Position numbers and translations under genes: made by a program. Shown one piece after another: positions 9,916 through 19,072 of a stretch of DNA of 64,000 bases (positions are counted from its first letter, which is position 1; each line of letters begins with the position of its first letter). The notes beneath the pieces are model-generated. The model did no database searches. It worked only from the letters and a program-made list of their open reading frames with translations, and was not told the origin of the DNA. The DNA is from JBFIHF01 sp964411125 (GTDB lineage Bacteria; Myxococcota_A; Bradymonadia; Bradymonadales; Bradymonadaceae), in assembly GCA_964411125.1 (NCBI GenBank), contig CAYPJU010000031.1, forward strand, positions 1 through 64,000. The letters run 5' to 3'.

Positions 9916-10883
9916 GCGAAGCGGCAGAAGCGAAACCGAAGCAGCGAATCCCGCACGTGGGAGGCGAGGGGACGATCGTCGCCGCGAGGCGATTGTCGCT
10001 ATGGTACGGGCAGGTCATCGGGATCAACGACATCAACCTCGACATCGGGCAGGGGGTCGTCGGACTGCTCGGTCCCAACGGCGCGGGCAAATCGACCTTC
10101 ATGAAGGTGGTCACCGGGCAGCTCCGGCCGTCGACGGGAACCGTCGCGGTCCACGGCGAGATCATCTGGAACAATGCCGCGGTGATGTCGAACCTCGGTT
10201 TCGTCCCCGAACAGGACGCCTTCTACGAGGAGATGACCGGCAAGCAGTTCGTCACGTACTTGACCCGCCTGCAGGGATTCGGTGCCGACGATGCATCGAG
10301 CCTCGCGGATGCCGCGATCGCCCAGGTGGATCTGACCGAACAGGCCGGCAGAAAAATCCGCGAGTACTCCAAGGGGATGCGGCAGCGCATCAAGATCGCA
10401 CAGGCCCTCGCCCACAGCCCGAGCTTTCTGGTGCTCGACGAACCACTCGCCGGGACGGACCCGGTCGGACGGCGTCACATCATCGACCTGATAAGAGGGT
10501 TGGGGGAGGCGGGGAAGACGGTGTTGGTGTCGAGTCACATCCTCCACGAGGTGGAGCAGATGACGACCGACATCGTGCTGATCAACAAGGGACGGATCAT
10601 CGCGGACGGCAACATCTATCGCATCCGCGAGATGATCGACGAGCATCCCCACACCATCTTCGTCGACTGCGACACCCCGCGCGAGTTTGCCGCGAAGCTG
10701 AGCAGGTTCGACGACGTCGTCTCGATCACGTTCCTCGAGACCGGGTTTCAGGTCGCGACGACGAGCCCCGACGACTGCTACGGCCGGATCGTCTCGATGG
10801 CGGTCGCCGACGGCGTCGCTCTGCGGCGGATGACCTCGCCCGACAACAATCTGATGGCCGTTTTCAAGTACCTGGTGCACTGA
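9912..10883 (+). CDS. ABC transporter ATP-binding protein (second pair)
   Basis: A 323-residue ABC ATPase. I chose GTG 9912, which overlaps the permease stop (GTGA), over longer upstream openings that run antisensibly through the permease gene. Walker A GPNGAGKST, signature YSKGMRQRI, and LDEPLAGTDP after Walker B are present; the usual 'N-G-L' is AGT here. A short hydrophilic N-terminus precedes the ATPase. It is a paralogue of the first ATPase and pairs with the permease that follows, so the operon encodes either two exporters or one heteromeric transporter. Confidence 0.9.
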   Translation: MSEAAEAKPKQRIPHVGGEGTIVAARRLSLWYGQVIGINDINLDIGQGVVGLLGPNGAGKSTFMKVVTGQLRPSTGTVAVHGEIIWNNAAVMSNLGFVPEQDAFYEEMTGKQFVTYLTRLQGFGADDASSLADAAIAQVDLTEQAGRKIREYSKGMRQRIKIAQALAHSPSFLVLDEPLAGTDPVGRRHIIDLIRGLGEAGKTVLVSSHILHEVEQMTTDIVLINKGRIIADGNIYRIREMIDEHPHTIFVDCDTPREFAAKLSRFDDVVSITFLETGFQVATTSPDDCYGRIVSMAVADGVALRRMTSPDNNLMAVFKYLVH

Positions 10884-11686
10884 TGGCAGAGACGACGGCA
10901 GCGCCGCCCAGAGATCTCGGCGCGGTGAAACAGCTCATGACGATGATCGGTACGCAGGTTCGCCTGCTCGTCCTCGCGCGTAAGACGCGAGCGCTCCTGA
11001 TCGTCCAGATGATCCCGGTCGTCGCCGCGTTGATCTACGTCGTCTTCGAGTCGGTCGACGGGCTGACGATGTTCACCAACGTCACCCAGAGCGTGACAAT
11101 CCCGTTCCTCGCCCCGCTCGCCGCGATCTTTTTCGGCGGGCCCGCGATCGTCGAGGAGATGGAGGGGCGCACCCTGACGTATCTGACCCTTCGGCCCGTG
11201 AACAAGGTCACGCTCTTCGTCGGCAAGTCGGTCTCGGCGATCCTCGTCGCCGTCCCGCTGGTCGTCCTTCCGGTGTTGCTTTTGTTCGCGATCTGTCTTT
11301 CGCAGTCGCCCGACTTCGGGGAAGCGTTCGCGAACCTCGGGCCGATGGTGGGCGCGGTCGCGCTTGGTACCACGGCTTACACCGCGGTCTTCGCGGCGCT
11401 AGGGGCGGCGTTTGCGTCGGGGCTGGTCGGATCGTTCATCTACTTCGTGGTGTTCGAGATGGTGCTGGCGACGCTGCCGGTGTTGGAACTGACGAGCCTG
11501 CGCTATCACGTCAAGAACACGGCGGGGGTGCAGGCGACCGATCGGCTCGGTTTCCTGGACCAGCTCGTCCTCGACGCACCGATTCAACTGGAGTGGTGGG
11601 TGAGCGTGATCATCCTCGGGCTGGTGGCGCTCGGCGCGACGGTTCTCGGTGCGGTGGTGTTCCGGGAACGACAATATTACATGTGA
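10883..11686 (+). CDS. ABC-2 type transporter permease (second pair)
   Basis: A 267-residue membrane protein that starts at an ATG overlapping the preceding stop (TGATG). About six transmembrane segments are visible, along with the motif TYLTLRPVNKVTLFVGK, corresponding to the conserved ABC-2 loop seen in the first permease. It ends with VVFRERQYYM, the short charged tail typical of these proteins. It completes a five-gene run starting with the kinase at 6890. It likely acts with the second ATPase to export an unknown substrate. Confidence 0.88.
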   Translation: MAETTAAPPRDLGAVKQLMTMIGTQVRLLVLARKTRALLIVQMIPVVAALIYVVFESVDGLTMFTNVTQSVTIPFLAPLAAIFFGGPAIVEEMEGRTLTYLTLRPVNKVTLFVGKSVSAILVAVPLVVLPVLLLFAICLSQSPDFGEAFANLGPMVGAVALGTTAYTAVFAALGAAFASGLVGSFIYFVVFEMVLATLPVLELTSLRYHVKNTAGVQATDRLGFLDQLVLDAPIQLEWWVSVIILGLVALGATVLGAVVFRERQYYM

Positions 11687-11714
11687 TTTTCGAAAGTGCA
11701 GTGAGGTGGTGACG

Positions 11715-13178
11715 ATGAAAGTAGACTTGGTGACGGAAGAGATCGCGGCCGCTTCGGCCGACCTGATCGTGGTGCTGGTGAATTCGAGCCTCGAGTCATC
11801 GAGTCTGGACGCTGCGTCGAAGGGGACGAAGGTCGACCTGCGGGAACTGCTGGAAGAAGAGGGCTTCGGCGGCGAAGTCGCCACGTCGCGGGTGTTTCGC
11901 GGACTCGGCGGCTTGAAGTCGAAGCGACTGGCTGCGGTCGGCGTCGGCGATGGCTCGGGACACGACTACCGCCGCGCTGGAGCTACCGCCGCGCGCCTCG
12001 CAAGCGAGCTTCGAGCGGAGAGTGTCGCGATCGCGGTGGGCGAGGATGCCGGCGCGTACGCCGAGCAGCTCGTCAGCGGCTGGCACCTCGGATGCTACCG
12101 TTACACGCGGCACCTTTCGAACGACGAAAAGCGGTTCGCCGGCCCGACTGCCTTGCGGCTAATCGGTCCGGGCGCCGAGTCGAACCAGCCCCTCGTGGAG
12201 CGGGCGCGCATGGTCACCGACGCGATCAATTTCGCACGCGACCTCGTCAACGATCCTCCCAACGAGCTAGTGCCAGCCTCCCTCGCGACCGCCGCGGGCG
12301 ACATCGCGTCGACCTACGGGATGTCGTGCAAGATTTTCGAGGAGAGTGAGCTCCACGAGGAGGGTTTCAACCTCATCATGGCGGTCGGGAAGGGGAGCGA
12401 ACATCCGCCGCGCCTCATTCATCTCACCTACAGGCCCGAAGGGGAGGTGAACCGCAAGGTCGCCTTCGTCGGCAAAGGCGTCACGTTCGACACGGGTGGG
12501 TACAACCTCAAACCGGGCGGAAGCCTGCTGAACATGCATTGCGACATGGCGGGAGCCGCCGCGGTGCTGGGCGCCGCGAAGGCTGTCGGTGCCCTGGCGC
12601 CCCGTGGGGTGGAGATCCACTTCGTGGTGCCGACGGCGGAGAACTCGATCGCGAACAACTCGTTCAAGCCGATGGACATCTTCCGCGGGTACGGGGGCAA
12701 GACGGTCGAGATTCACAACACCGATGCGGAGGGGCGGCTGATCCTCGCCGATGCGCTCGCCTACATCCAGGAACACGACGTCGATACGATCATCGATCTC
12801 GCCACCCTCACCGGGGCGGCGGTCGTCGCGCTCGGCGAGGAGATGGCCGGGCTCTTCAGCGACGACGACGAGCTCGCGGGGGGACTGCTGTCGGCCGCGG
12901 AGCGAAGCGGCGAAGATTTCTGGCGCATGCCGCTCAACCGGAAGCTCGACAAGGGGCTCGACACGGCGAATGCCGACATGAAGAACGTGGGGCCCCGTTG
13001 GGGCGGGGCGATCACCGCTGCCCTCTTCCTCAAGCGGTGGGTCGACATCGGCGCGTGGGCGCACCTGGACATCGCCGGCCCGGCGTGGGCCGAAAAGGAG
13101 TCGGAGATCGGTCCCGAAGGGGGCACCGGTTTTGCGGTCGCGACCCTCGTCGAGTTTATCGATCAACTGAGCCGGTGA
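11715..13178 (+). CDS. pepA: Leucyl aminopeptidase (M17)
   Basis: A 487-residue cytosolic metalloexopeptidase of family M17. The active-site signature NTDAEGRL lies at residues 335-342, and the metal-binding stretch GKGVTFDTGG is intact further upstream. The N-terminal macro-like domain is also present. An in-frame GTG lies six bases before the ATG. I chose the ATG at 11715 because GAGG (11703-11706) is then at normal spacing. It releases N-terminal residues from peptides using two divalent metals. It stands alone, 28 bases after the ABC operon and 112 bases before the next gene. Confidence 0.95.
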   Translation: MKVDLVTEEIAAASADLIVVLVNSSLESSSLDAASKGTKVDLRELLEEEGFGGEVATSRVFRGLGGLKSKRLAAVGVGDGSGHDYRRAGATAARLASELRAESVAIAVGEDAGAYAEQLVSGWHLGCYRYTRHLSNDEKRFAGPTALRLIGPGAESNQPLVERARMVTDAINFARDLVNDPPNELVPASLATAAGDIASTYGMSCKIFEESELHEEGFNLIMAVGKGSEHPPRLIHLTYRPEGEVNRKVAFVGKGVTFDTGGYNLKPGGSLLNMHCDMAGAAAVLGAAKAVGALAPRGVEIHFVVPTAENSIANNSFKPMDIFRGYGGKTVEIHNTDAEGRLILADALAYIQEHDVDTIIDLATLTGAAVVALGEEMAGLFSDDDELAGGLLSAAERSGEDFWRMPLNRKLDKGLDTANADMKNVGPRWGGAITAALFLKRWVDIGAWAHLDIAGPAWAEKESEIGPEGGTGFAVATLVEFIDQLSR

Positions 13179-13290
13179 GTGCTTTACAAGATTTCGGGCC
13201 GGGGGCTATAACCCAAGGCCAAGCCGCTCAGACCTCAACAGTATGCGGGGCTAGCATCCGCGAATTTCTCTTCCGCCGGAGCAGTGAAGA

Positions 13291-14364
13291 ATGGCTCGAT
13301 TGAGAGTGGGTATTGCCGGTGTCGGAAGCGTGGCCGATCTGCACGCCAAAGGCTACCTCGACCACCCGAAAGCCGAGATCGTCACCGTCTGTGACCCCGA
13401 CGAGGACCTCGCTATCCAGCGTTCGCTGGCGTGGCGCGGGCGTCGCTACTACACCGACTTCGACGAGTTCGTCGCTGACCCCGACATCGATGCGGTCGTC
13501 GTGTTGAGCCCCAACTACCTGCATGCCGAACAGGCGGTCAAAGCGTTGAAGGCGGGCAAGCACGTCTCCATGGAACGCCCGATAGCCACCACCATTCAGG
13601 ACGCCGACCGGGTGCTTCGAGCACAGCAGGAGAGCGGGAAGGTGCTGCAGGTCTTCGAGCCGAGCCTCTTCTACAAGCCCCTGCTCGACGCGCGGAATCT
13701 CATCGATGCCGGTGAGATCGGGAAACCGACGGCGCTCCGAATCGCCGCGACCGTCGGTCGTTCCAACAAGGGGGTCTGGAACTGGGAGAAGGGGGGCCGT
13801 GACAGTTGGCGCTTCGACGTCGAGAAGGCGGGCGGCACGCCCATGCTCTACGAAGTCGGCTACCAGGCGTTCGCCATCTCGCTCTTCCTCATCGGGTCGG
13901 TGGAACGAATCGAAGTGTGGCAATCCCATACACCCGTGACCGACGAACACAAACTCGCCGCACCCACTGCAGCAGTCTGGAAGCACTTCCAGCAGAACTG
14001 CTTCGGGACCCTCTCCTACACGTATGCACCCGAGCGCCGGATGCGGACCGAGTACCACCCGCTGGAGATGCGGGTGACCGTCTCGGGGACGCGCGGCGAG
14101 ATCGACGTGATGCGCAACTCGGAGCCGACGCTCCTCGACAGCCCGGTGGAACTACGGCGCGATGCGCGTAAGGTTTTCTACGGCCAGAAAATGTCGGCGT
14201 TCGAGGACAGCTTCGCTCGCGCGGTTCGGAACTTCATCGGCGCCTGCAACGGCGACGAGGAACCCCTTTTGCGCGGAAACGAGGCCAAGCAGCTCCTCAT
14301 CCTCACGCTCGCCTACCACGAGTCGGCGAAGCGAGGTCGAGCCGTCACCCTGCAGCAAGGATGA
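13291..14364 (+). CDS. Gfo/Idh/MocA family protein with altered active site
   Basis: A 357-residue protein with an N-terminal Rossmann fold (GIAGVGSVADLH at 8-19) and the C-terminal alpha/beta domain of the Gfo/Idh/MocA oxidoreductases. The family's catalytic Lys of the EKP motif is replaced by Arg (ERP, residues 95-97). The downstream motif that normally reads D-x-G-x-H reads EVGYQ (188-192), so the usual Asp and His are Glu and Gln. Fold and NAD(P) binding look intact, but classical sugar-dehydrogenase chemistry is doubtful. It may be a non-catalytic or divergent member. It precedes a lipoprotein gene by 18 bases. Confidence 0.85.
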   Translation: MARLRVGIAGVGSVADLHAKGYLDHPKAEIVTVCDPDEDLAIQRSLAWRGRRYYTDFDEFVADPDIDAVVVLSPNYLHAEQAVKALKAGKHVSMERPIATTIQDADRVLRAQQESGKVLQVFEPSLFYKPLLDARNLIDAGEIGKPTALRIAATVGRSNKGVWNWEKGGRDSWRFDVEKAGGTPMLYEVGYQAFAISLFLIGSVERIEVWQSHTPVTDEHKLAAPTAAVWKHFQQNCFGTLSYTYAPERRMRTEYHPLEMRVTVSGTRGEIDVMRNSEPTLLDSPVELRRDARKVFYGQKMSAFEDSFARAVRNFIGACNGDEEPLLRGNEAKQLLILTLAYHESAKRGRAVTLQQG

Positions 14365-14382
14365 CCCATCCGAGGTAGCCCC

Positions 14383-15120
14383 ATGCGACGAGTCGCACTT
14401 CTCACCGCAGCGTTGATGTTCGGCTGTTCCGGCGAAAGCGGAACCGCAGGGGAGGGGAACGACGGCACCGCCTGGGAGTTTGACGGCGGTTCGGCCGACG
14501 GCGGCGATACTGAAGAGAACAACGGCGCCGCCGGCGCGAACAACGGCTCGTCCCCCGCGAACAACAGCACCGCCAGCAACAACGGTGTCGGGGCCAACAA
14601 CGGCGCGGCCGACGCGGGGAGCCCACAGAACAACGGCGCCGTCGACGCGGGGTCGTCGCAGAACAACAGCGCCATCGATGCCGGCGCGCCCGCGAACAAC
14701 GGACTGGAAGGCTCTCCGTGCATGGTGAATTCCGAGTGCAGCAGCGAGCTGATCTGCTGCCAGGGATTCAGCGGGAACGCGACCTGCGAGGCGGACTGTT
14801 TTACCGGTGGTCTGTGCGGCGGGAATGACGCCGAGTGCGGGCGGGGCGAGGAGTGTTGCGATCTCGGCGACGCCGTGCCAGCGACCTGCCTGGATCAGTG
14901 CGGCGGGGGAGGCGGCGGGACGGGAACGGCGTGCATGGTCAACACGGACTGCACGGACACCGAAGTCTGCTGTCCGGGGTTCGACGGCAGCAGAAGTTGC
15001 CAGCCGCAAGATTCCTGCCTCTCCGGCGGGACGTGTGAACAGGACTCCGACTGCCGCGGAATGCAGAGCTGTTGCGACATCAACGTCGCGAAGGTTTGCC
15101 TCGACCGCTGCCGATTCTGA
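14383..15120 (+). CDS. Cysteine-rich lipoprotein with Asn-Asn-Gly linker
   Basis: A 245-residue lipoprotein. The signal peptide ends in the lipobox LMFGC (Cys15). Residues about 45-108 form a low-complexity linker with around nine Asn-Asn pairs, mostly NNG, mixed with Ala, Ser and Asp. The remainder holds three or four Cys-rich modules of the form C-x-x-x-x-C ... CC ... C, for example CMVNSECSSELICC and CMVNTDCTDTEVCC. This domain pattern (dickkopf-like or small disulfide repeats) is common in outer-membrane lipoproteins of Myxococcota and Bradymonadia. It is presumably on the surface with disulfide-bonded modules. Function unknown. Confidence 0.82.
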   Translation: MRRVALLTAALMFGCSGESGTAGEGNDGTAWEFDGGSADGGDTEENNGAAGANNGSSPANNSTASNNGVGANNGAADAGSPQNNGAVDAGSSQNNSAIDAGAPANNGLEGSPCMVNSECSSELICCQGFSGNATCEADCFTGGLCGGNDAECGRGEECCDLGDAVPATCLDQCGGGGGGTGTACMVNTDCTDTEVCCPGFDGSRSCQPQDSCLSGGTCEQDSDCRGMQSCCDINVAKVCLDRCRF

Positions 15121-15127
15121 GGCAGAC

Positions 15128-16165
15128 TTGCTCTCCGACCTTCCTTCACGAGTCATTCACCAGCCAAAGCGCTTCGCGGTGCTCCTGAACGCGCGTGCGA
15201 AGCGTTGGACCGGTGAGCTTCATCAAGCGGTGAGCCGCTGGGTTCCCGCACGGGATCTCTTCCTCACCGACGACTTTCGGCAGGCCGAGCGGACCGTGGA
15301 CCGGGTGCTCGCCTCGGGCGACTACGACGTCATCTTCACCGGCGGCGGCGACGGAACGATCGTCTACCTGCTGAGCGCTCTGGAAGAGCGCATTCGACGC
15401 GGCGATCTCGCGCGCGAGGACGCGCCCCCCGTCGGGGTCCTGCGGCTCGGCACCGGCAACGCGATAGCCACGTACCTCAACTGCCGCGACGCCGTGGATG
15501 ACCTCCGAGCGATCAGCGGGGGTTCCCCGATCGTCGTCTACGACGTCGAGATGATCGAGGCGGGCGACGGTCTCTACCCCTTCGTCGGATTCGGTTGGGA
15601 CGCGCTGGTCCTCAACGATTACGACTCCTTCAAGGAGTCGGTGCGCGAGACCGCCTTGGAGAACTACGCGACGGGACTGGGCGGGTACGCGGCGAGCATC
15701 CTCACTCGTTCCATCCCCACCGCGATCGGCCAGCGCCACCAGGAAATCCGCATCACCAACACCGGCGACCATGCCGTCAGCCTCGACGAACGGGGAGAAC
15801 CGGTCGACGAGTTGGAAGAAGGGGCGATCCTCTACGAGGGACCGGCCCAGGTGCTGGGTGGCTCGACGATCCCGTACTGGGGCTTTCAGATCCGAATGTT
15901 CCCGTTCTGCACCACCATCCCCGGCCACTATCAGCTTCGGGTTTACGACGGGCCGATGGGGAGCATCTTGACCCACCTGCCGAGCTTCTGGCGCGGCAAG
16001 TTTCATGGCGGAAGGATCTCCGACTTCATGGTGAAAGGGGTTCGCATCGAGATCCAGGACGGAGCGATGCCCTATCACGTCGCCGGCGATCCGAGCGGTT
16101 GGGAGCGCGACGTCACCTGGACCATCGCAAGGCATCCCGCCCAGCTTGCCGTGCCGTTGCGCTGA
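15128..16165 (+). CDS. Diacylglycerol/sphingosine kinase-like lipid kinase
   Basis: A 345-residue protein of the DAGK catalytic family. The nucleotide-binding motif GGGDGT is at residues 72-77, followed by LRLGTGNAIA. TTG 15128 is chosen because GAGG ends five bases upstream and because the frame further upstream lies under the lipoprotein gene. The gene starts only seven bases after that lipoprotein stops. Members phosphorylate lipid hydroxyls such as diacylglycerol or undecaprenol, and some are uncharacterised. Which lipid is used cannot be told. It is followed by a phosphohexomutase at 34 bases. Confidence 0.82.
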   Translation: MLSDLPSRVIHQPKRFAVLLNARAKRWTGELHQAVSRWVPARDLFLTDDFRQAERTVDRVLASGDYDVIFTGGGDGTIVYLLSALEERIRRGDLAREDAPPVGVLRLGTGNAIATYLNCRDAVDDLRAISGGSPIVVYDVEMIEAGDGLYPFVGFGWDALVLNDYDSFKESVRETALENYATGLGGYAASILTRSIPTAIGQRHQEIRITNTGDHAVSLDERGEPVDELEEGAILYEGPAQVLGGSTIPYWGFQIRMFPFCTTIPGHYQLRVYDGPMGSILTHLPSFWRGKFHGGRISDFMVKGVRIEIQDGAMPYHVAGDPSGWERDVTWTIARHPAQLAVPLR

Positions 16166-16199
16166 CTTCCATTCCGCCTTCAACGAACGGACTCCACCG

Positions 16200-17582
16200 A
16201 TGAACACCAACATCTTTCGCCAGTACGACATCCGAGGCATCGCCGACGACGACCTCACCGACGAAGTCGTCGGAAATCTGGGGCGCGCGTTCGCGACGCT
16301 CGCGACACGACGCCTCGGCAAGCCTCCCACCGTTGGCGTGGGCTACGACATGCGAAACTCGTCGCCCCGGTTGTTCGAAGAGTTGAGCGCCGGATTGCGG
16401 TCGTGCGGCGCGAACGTCGTCGAGCTCGGCCTCGTGCCGACGCCCGTCGTCTACTTCGCGAAGTTCAACCACGACATCGACGCGGTCGTGCAGATCACCG
16501 GCTCGCACAATCCGGGCGACTACAACGGCTTCAAGATGATGGTCGGAAAGGACACCCTGCACGGCGAGACCATCCAGGAGCTTCGTAGATTGATCGAATC
16601 CCAGGACTTCGTCAGGGCGACCGGCGGGCTCGGAACACTCGGGGCCGCCGAGGGTCTGCTGGAAGAGTATATGCGATGGGTCGCCGACCACATCGAGCTC
16701 GGCGACAAGAAGCTCAAGGTCGCCGTCGACTGTGGAAATGGCGTGACCGGAGTGTGTGCCGAGGAGTTCGTCCGCGACTATCTGGGGCAGGACGTGGTGG
16801 CGATGTTCACCGAGCCCGATGGAAACTTCCCCAATCACCATCCCGATCCGACCGTCCCCGAGAACCTGACCCACCTGGTCGACAAAGTTCGAGCCGAAGG
16901 GTGCGACGTCGGTGTCGCGTACGACGGCGACGGTGATCGCATCGGTATCTGCGACGAAAACGGGAAGGTCATCTTCGGGGACACGCTTCTGATCTTGTTG
17001 TCTCGAGCAGTCCTCGAAGAGATCCCCGGTGCTACGATCATCGGTGAGGTGAAGTGCTCCCAGACCCTCTTCGACGACGTCGAAGCGAATGGGGGGACGG
17101 CCGTCATGGCCCGGGTGGGGCACTCCCTCATCAAGGCGAAGATCAAGGAGACGGGCGCCCAGCTCGCGGGCGAGATGAGCGGTCACATCTTCTACAACGA
17201 CCGTTACTTCGGATACGACGACGCCCTCTACACGACGGCACGACTGCTCGAGATCTTGTCGAACACCGACAAGACCGTCAGCGAGCTCCTCGCCGACGTT
17301 CCCGAGACCTTCGCGACACCCGAGATTCGCAGGGAGTGTTCGGACGACGTGAAGTTCGAGGTCCCTGGAATCGTCGCCTCGCATTTCGCCGAGGACTACG
17401 AGACCAATACGATCGACGGCGTGCGGGTGAACTTCGGCGACGGATGGGGCCTGTGCCGCGCGTCGAACACGCAACCCGCATTGGTCCTGCGTGTCGAGGC
17501 CAAGAGCGCGGAACGACGCGACGAGCTGTTGGCGCTGCTCGAAGCCGCAGTCGCCTCCGCCGAAGCCGCCATCGCCGGCTAA
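16200..17582 (+). CDS. Phosphomannomutase/phosphoglucomutase
   Basis: A 460-residue alpha-D-phosphohexomutase. Catalytic phosphoserine Ser102 lies in TGSHNP, the metal-binding loop is DGDGDR (242-247), and the sugar-binding GEMSGH and phosphate-binding RASNTQP motifs are visible. It interconverts mannose or glucose 6-phosphate and 1-phosphate, feeding GDP-mannose and other polysaccharide precursors. The ATG at 16200 is preferred over an in-frame upstream codon because it gives the canonical start NIFRQYDIRG. It is the last gene of the 13291-17582 run, with a 199-base gap after it. Confidence 0.95.
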   Translation: MNTNIFRQYDIRGIADDDLTDEVVGNLGRAFATLATRRLGKPPTVGVGYDMRNSSPRLFEELSAGLRSCGANVVELGLVPTPVVYFAKFNHDIDAVVQITGSHNPGDYNGFKMMVGKDTLHGETIQELRRLIESQDFVRATGGLGTLGAAEGLLEEYMRWVADHIELGDKKLKVAVDCGNGVTGVCAEEFVRDYLGQDVVAMFTEPDGNFPNHHPDPTVPENLTHLVDKVRAEGCDVGVAYDGDGDRIGICDENGKVIFGDTLLILLSRAVLEEIPGATIIGEVKCSQTLFDDVEANGGTAVMARVGHSLIKAKIKETGAQLAGEMSGHIFYNDRYFGYDDALYTTARLLEILSNTDKTVSELLADVPETFATPEIRRECSDDVKFEVPGIVASHFAEDYETNTIDGVRVNFGDGWGLCRASNTQPALVLRVEAKSAERRDELLALLEAAVASAEAAIAG

Positions 17583-17781
17583 GGGTGGCGGGTCGAGACT
17601 TCCGCATCCCCGATTTTCGCCCAAGTTTCGAACCGGGCGGACATTTACGACGGCCCTCGTCACAGACTGCGCCGGGAGCGACGACCTCTCCCATGTCGGT
17701 GCCGACGGCTCGGGAAAACTGGATTGCGTGGCCGCCGACGCTATGCAATGGTCCGAAACATCACACAAAATAGGGTCGACG

Positions 17782-19065
17782 ATGAAGAACCTGCTCGTAT
17801 TGAGTCTCGCACTCACGATGGTGGCGTCCGTCGGATGCCGTGAAAAGAAGAAAGAAGAACCGAAAGAGGAGCCAACGACGGCTGCTCAGGCCGAAGAGCC
17901 CGGTCTCAAGTTCGACAAGGGGGTCGACAGCGAAGCAAAGGTGGTCAAGCTCGGCGCCCTCAACGACGAGAGCGGACCCGCGGTCGCCATCGGCAAGCCT
18001 TACGCCGTCGGAAAGCGCATCCTCGCCGAGCAGATCAACGCGGGCGGCTCCGGGCTCCTCCCCGAAGGGTGGAAGGTCGAGCTCGTCGAACGCGACCACG
18101 GCTACAACTCCCAGAAGTCCGTGCAGGCCTACGAGGAGATCAAAGACGACGTGCTCGTCATCGTGACCTCCTTTGGTACGCCGAACACGTTGCCTCTCGT
18201 GCCCAAGCTCGAACAGGACAACCTCGTCGCGATGCCGGCGTCGCTCTCTTCGAAGATGGCCGAGAACAAGTTTACACCCCCGGTTGGTCCCGCCTACTTC
18301 TTCGAGGCGATGCGCGCGATGGACTGGGCGGTCGAGGACGCCGGCGGAGCAGAGAACGTCAAAGCAGGGATCGTCTACCAGCAGGACGACTATGGGCAGG
18401 ACGGAATCCACGGATGGGAGCAGGCAGCGGAGCATCACGGCGTGAAGATCGTCGCGCAGCAGACGGTGAAGGCCGGGCAGTCCGACGTGACGGCCGTCGT
18501 CAAAGCACTGCAGGACGCGGGCGCGAACTACGTCCTCCTCACCGTTCTTCCCACCGGTACCGGTCCTATCCTGGGGACGGCCGCCCAGCTCAAGTACATG
18601 CCCAAATGGATCGGCAATACGCCTGCCTGGGCGGACGTCTTCTACTCCCACGACAAACTCCCCGCGCAGATCTTCACGAACTTCCGTGTCGCCACCGGTC
18701 TCCCCTTCTGGGGCGAAGAGAGCGACGGCATGAAGGAGTTCCAGGCCGCTTTCGACAAGTACGGTAAGGACTCGCCTCAAGATTGGTACACGCTGCTCTC
18801 CTACGTGCAGGGGCGGGCAGCAGTCGAAGTCGCGAAGCGCGCGATCGAGGCGGGCGATGTGACGCGTGCTGGCTACGTGAACCAGCTCTCGAGCCTCGAC
18901 AACTACACCGCCAGTGGCCTCGTCCAAGCGCTCGACTGGACCAAGGCTCCATACGTCGTCAGCACCAAGACCCGGGTCCTCAAACCCGACTTCGAGAAGA
19001 AGTCGTGGACCGTCGAGGCGGACTGGGCCGACCCAAAAGGCTACGAGCAGGCGCCCACGAAGTAA
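17782..19065 (+). CDS. ABC transporter solute-binding lipoprotein (LivJ/LivK type)
   Basis: A 427-residue type 1 periplasmic binding protein. The signal peptide ends in a lipobox (VASVGC, Cys19), followed by a Lys/Glu-rich tether. The fold signatures include KLGALNDESGPAVAIG near the start and FFEAMRAMDWAVED and AGIVYQQDDYGQDG in the middle. It should capture a ligand for a branched-chain-amino-acid-type importer. The only Liv-type membrane and ATPase genes nearby are on the opposite strand at 21939-27437, so this is probably their binding protein. About 200 bases precede it. The decarboxylase follows after seven bases. Confidence 0.9.
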   Translation: MKNLLVLSLALTMVASVGCREKKKEEPKEEPTTAAQAEEPGLKFDKGVDSEAKVVKLGALNDESGPAVAIGKPYAVGKRILAEQINAGGSGLLPEGWKVELVERDHGYNSQKSVQAYEEIKDDVLVIVTSFGTPNTLPLVPKLEQDNLVAMPASLSSKMAENKFTPPVGPAYFFEAMRAMDWAVEDAGGAENVKAGIVYQQDDYGQDGIHGWEQAAEHHGVKIVAQQTVKAGQSDVTAVVKALQDAGANYVLLTVLPTGTGPILGTAAQLKYMPKWIGNTPAWADVFYSHDKLPAQIFTNFRVATGLPFWGEESDGMKEFQAAFDKYGKDSPQDWYTLLSYVQGRAAVEVAKRAIEAGDVTRAGYVNQLSSLDNYTASGLVQALDWTKAPYVVSTKTRVLKPDFEKKSWTVEADWADPKGYEQAPTK

Positions 19066-19072
19066 CCCGCCC

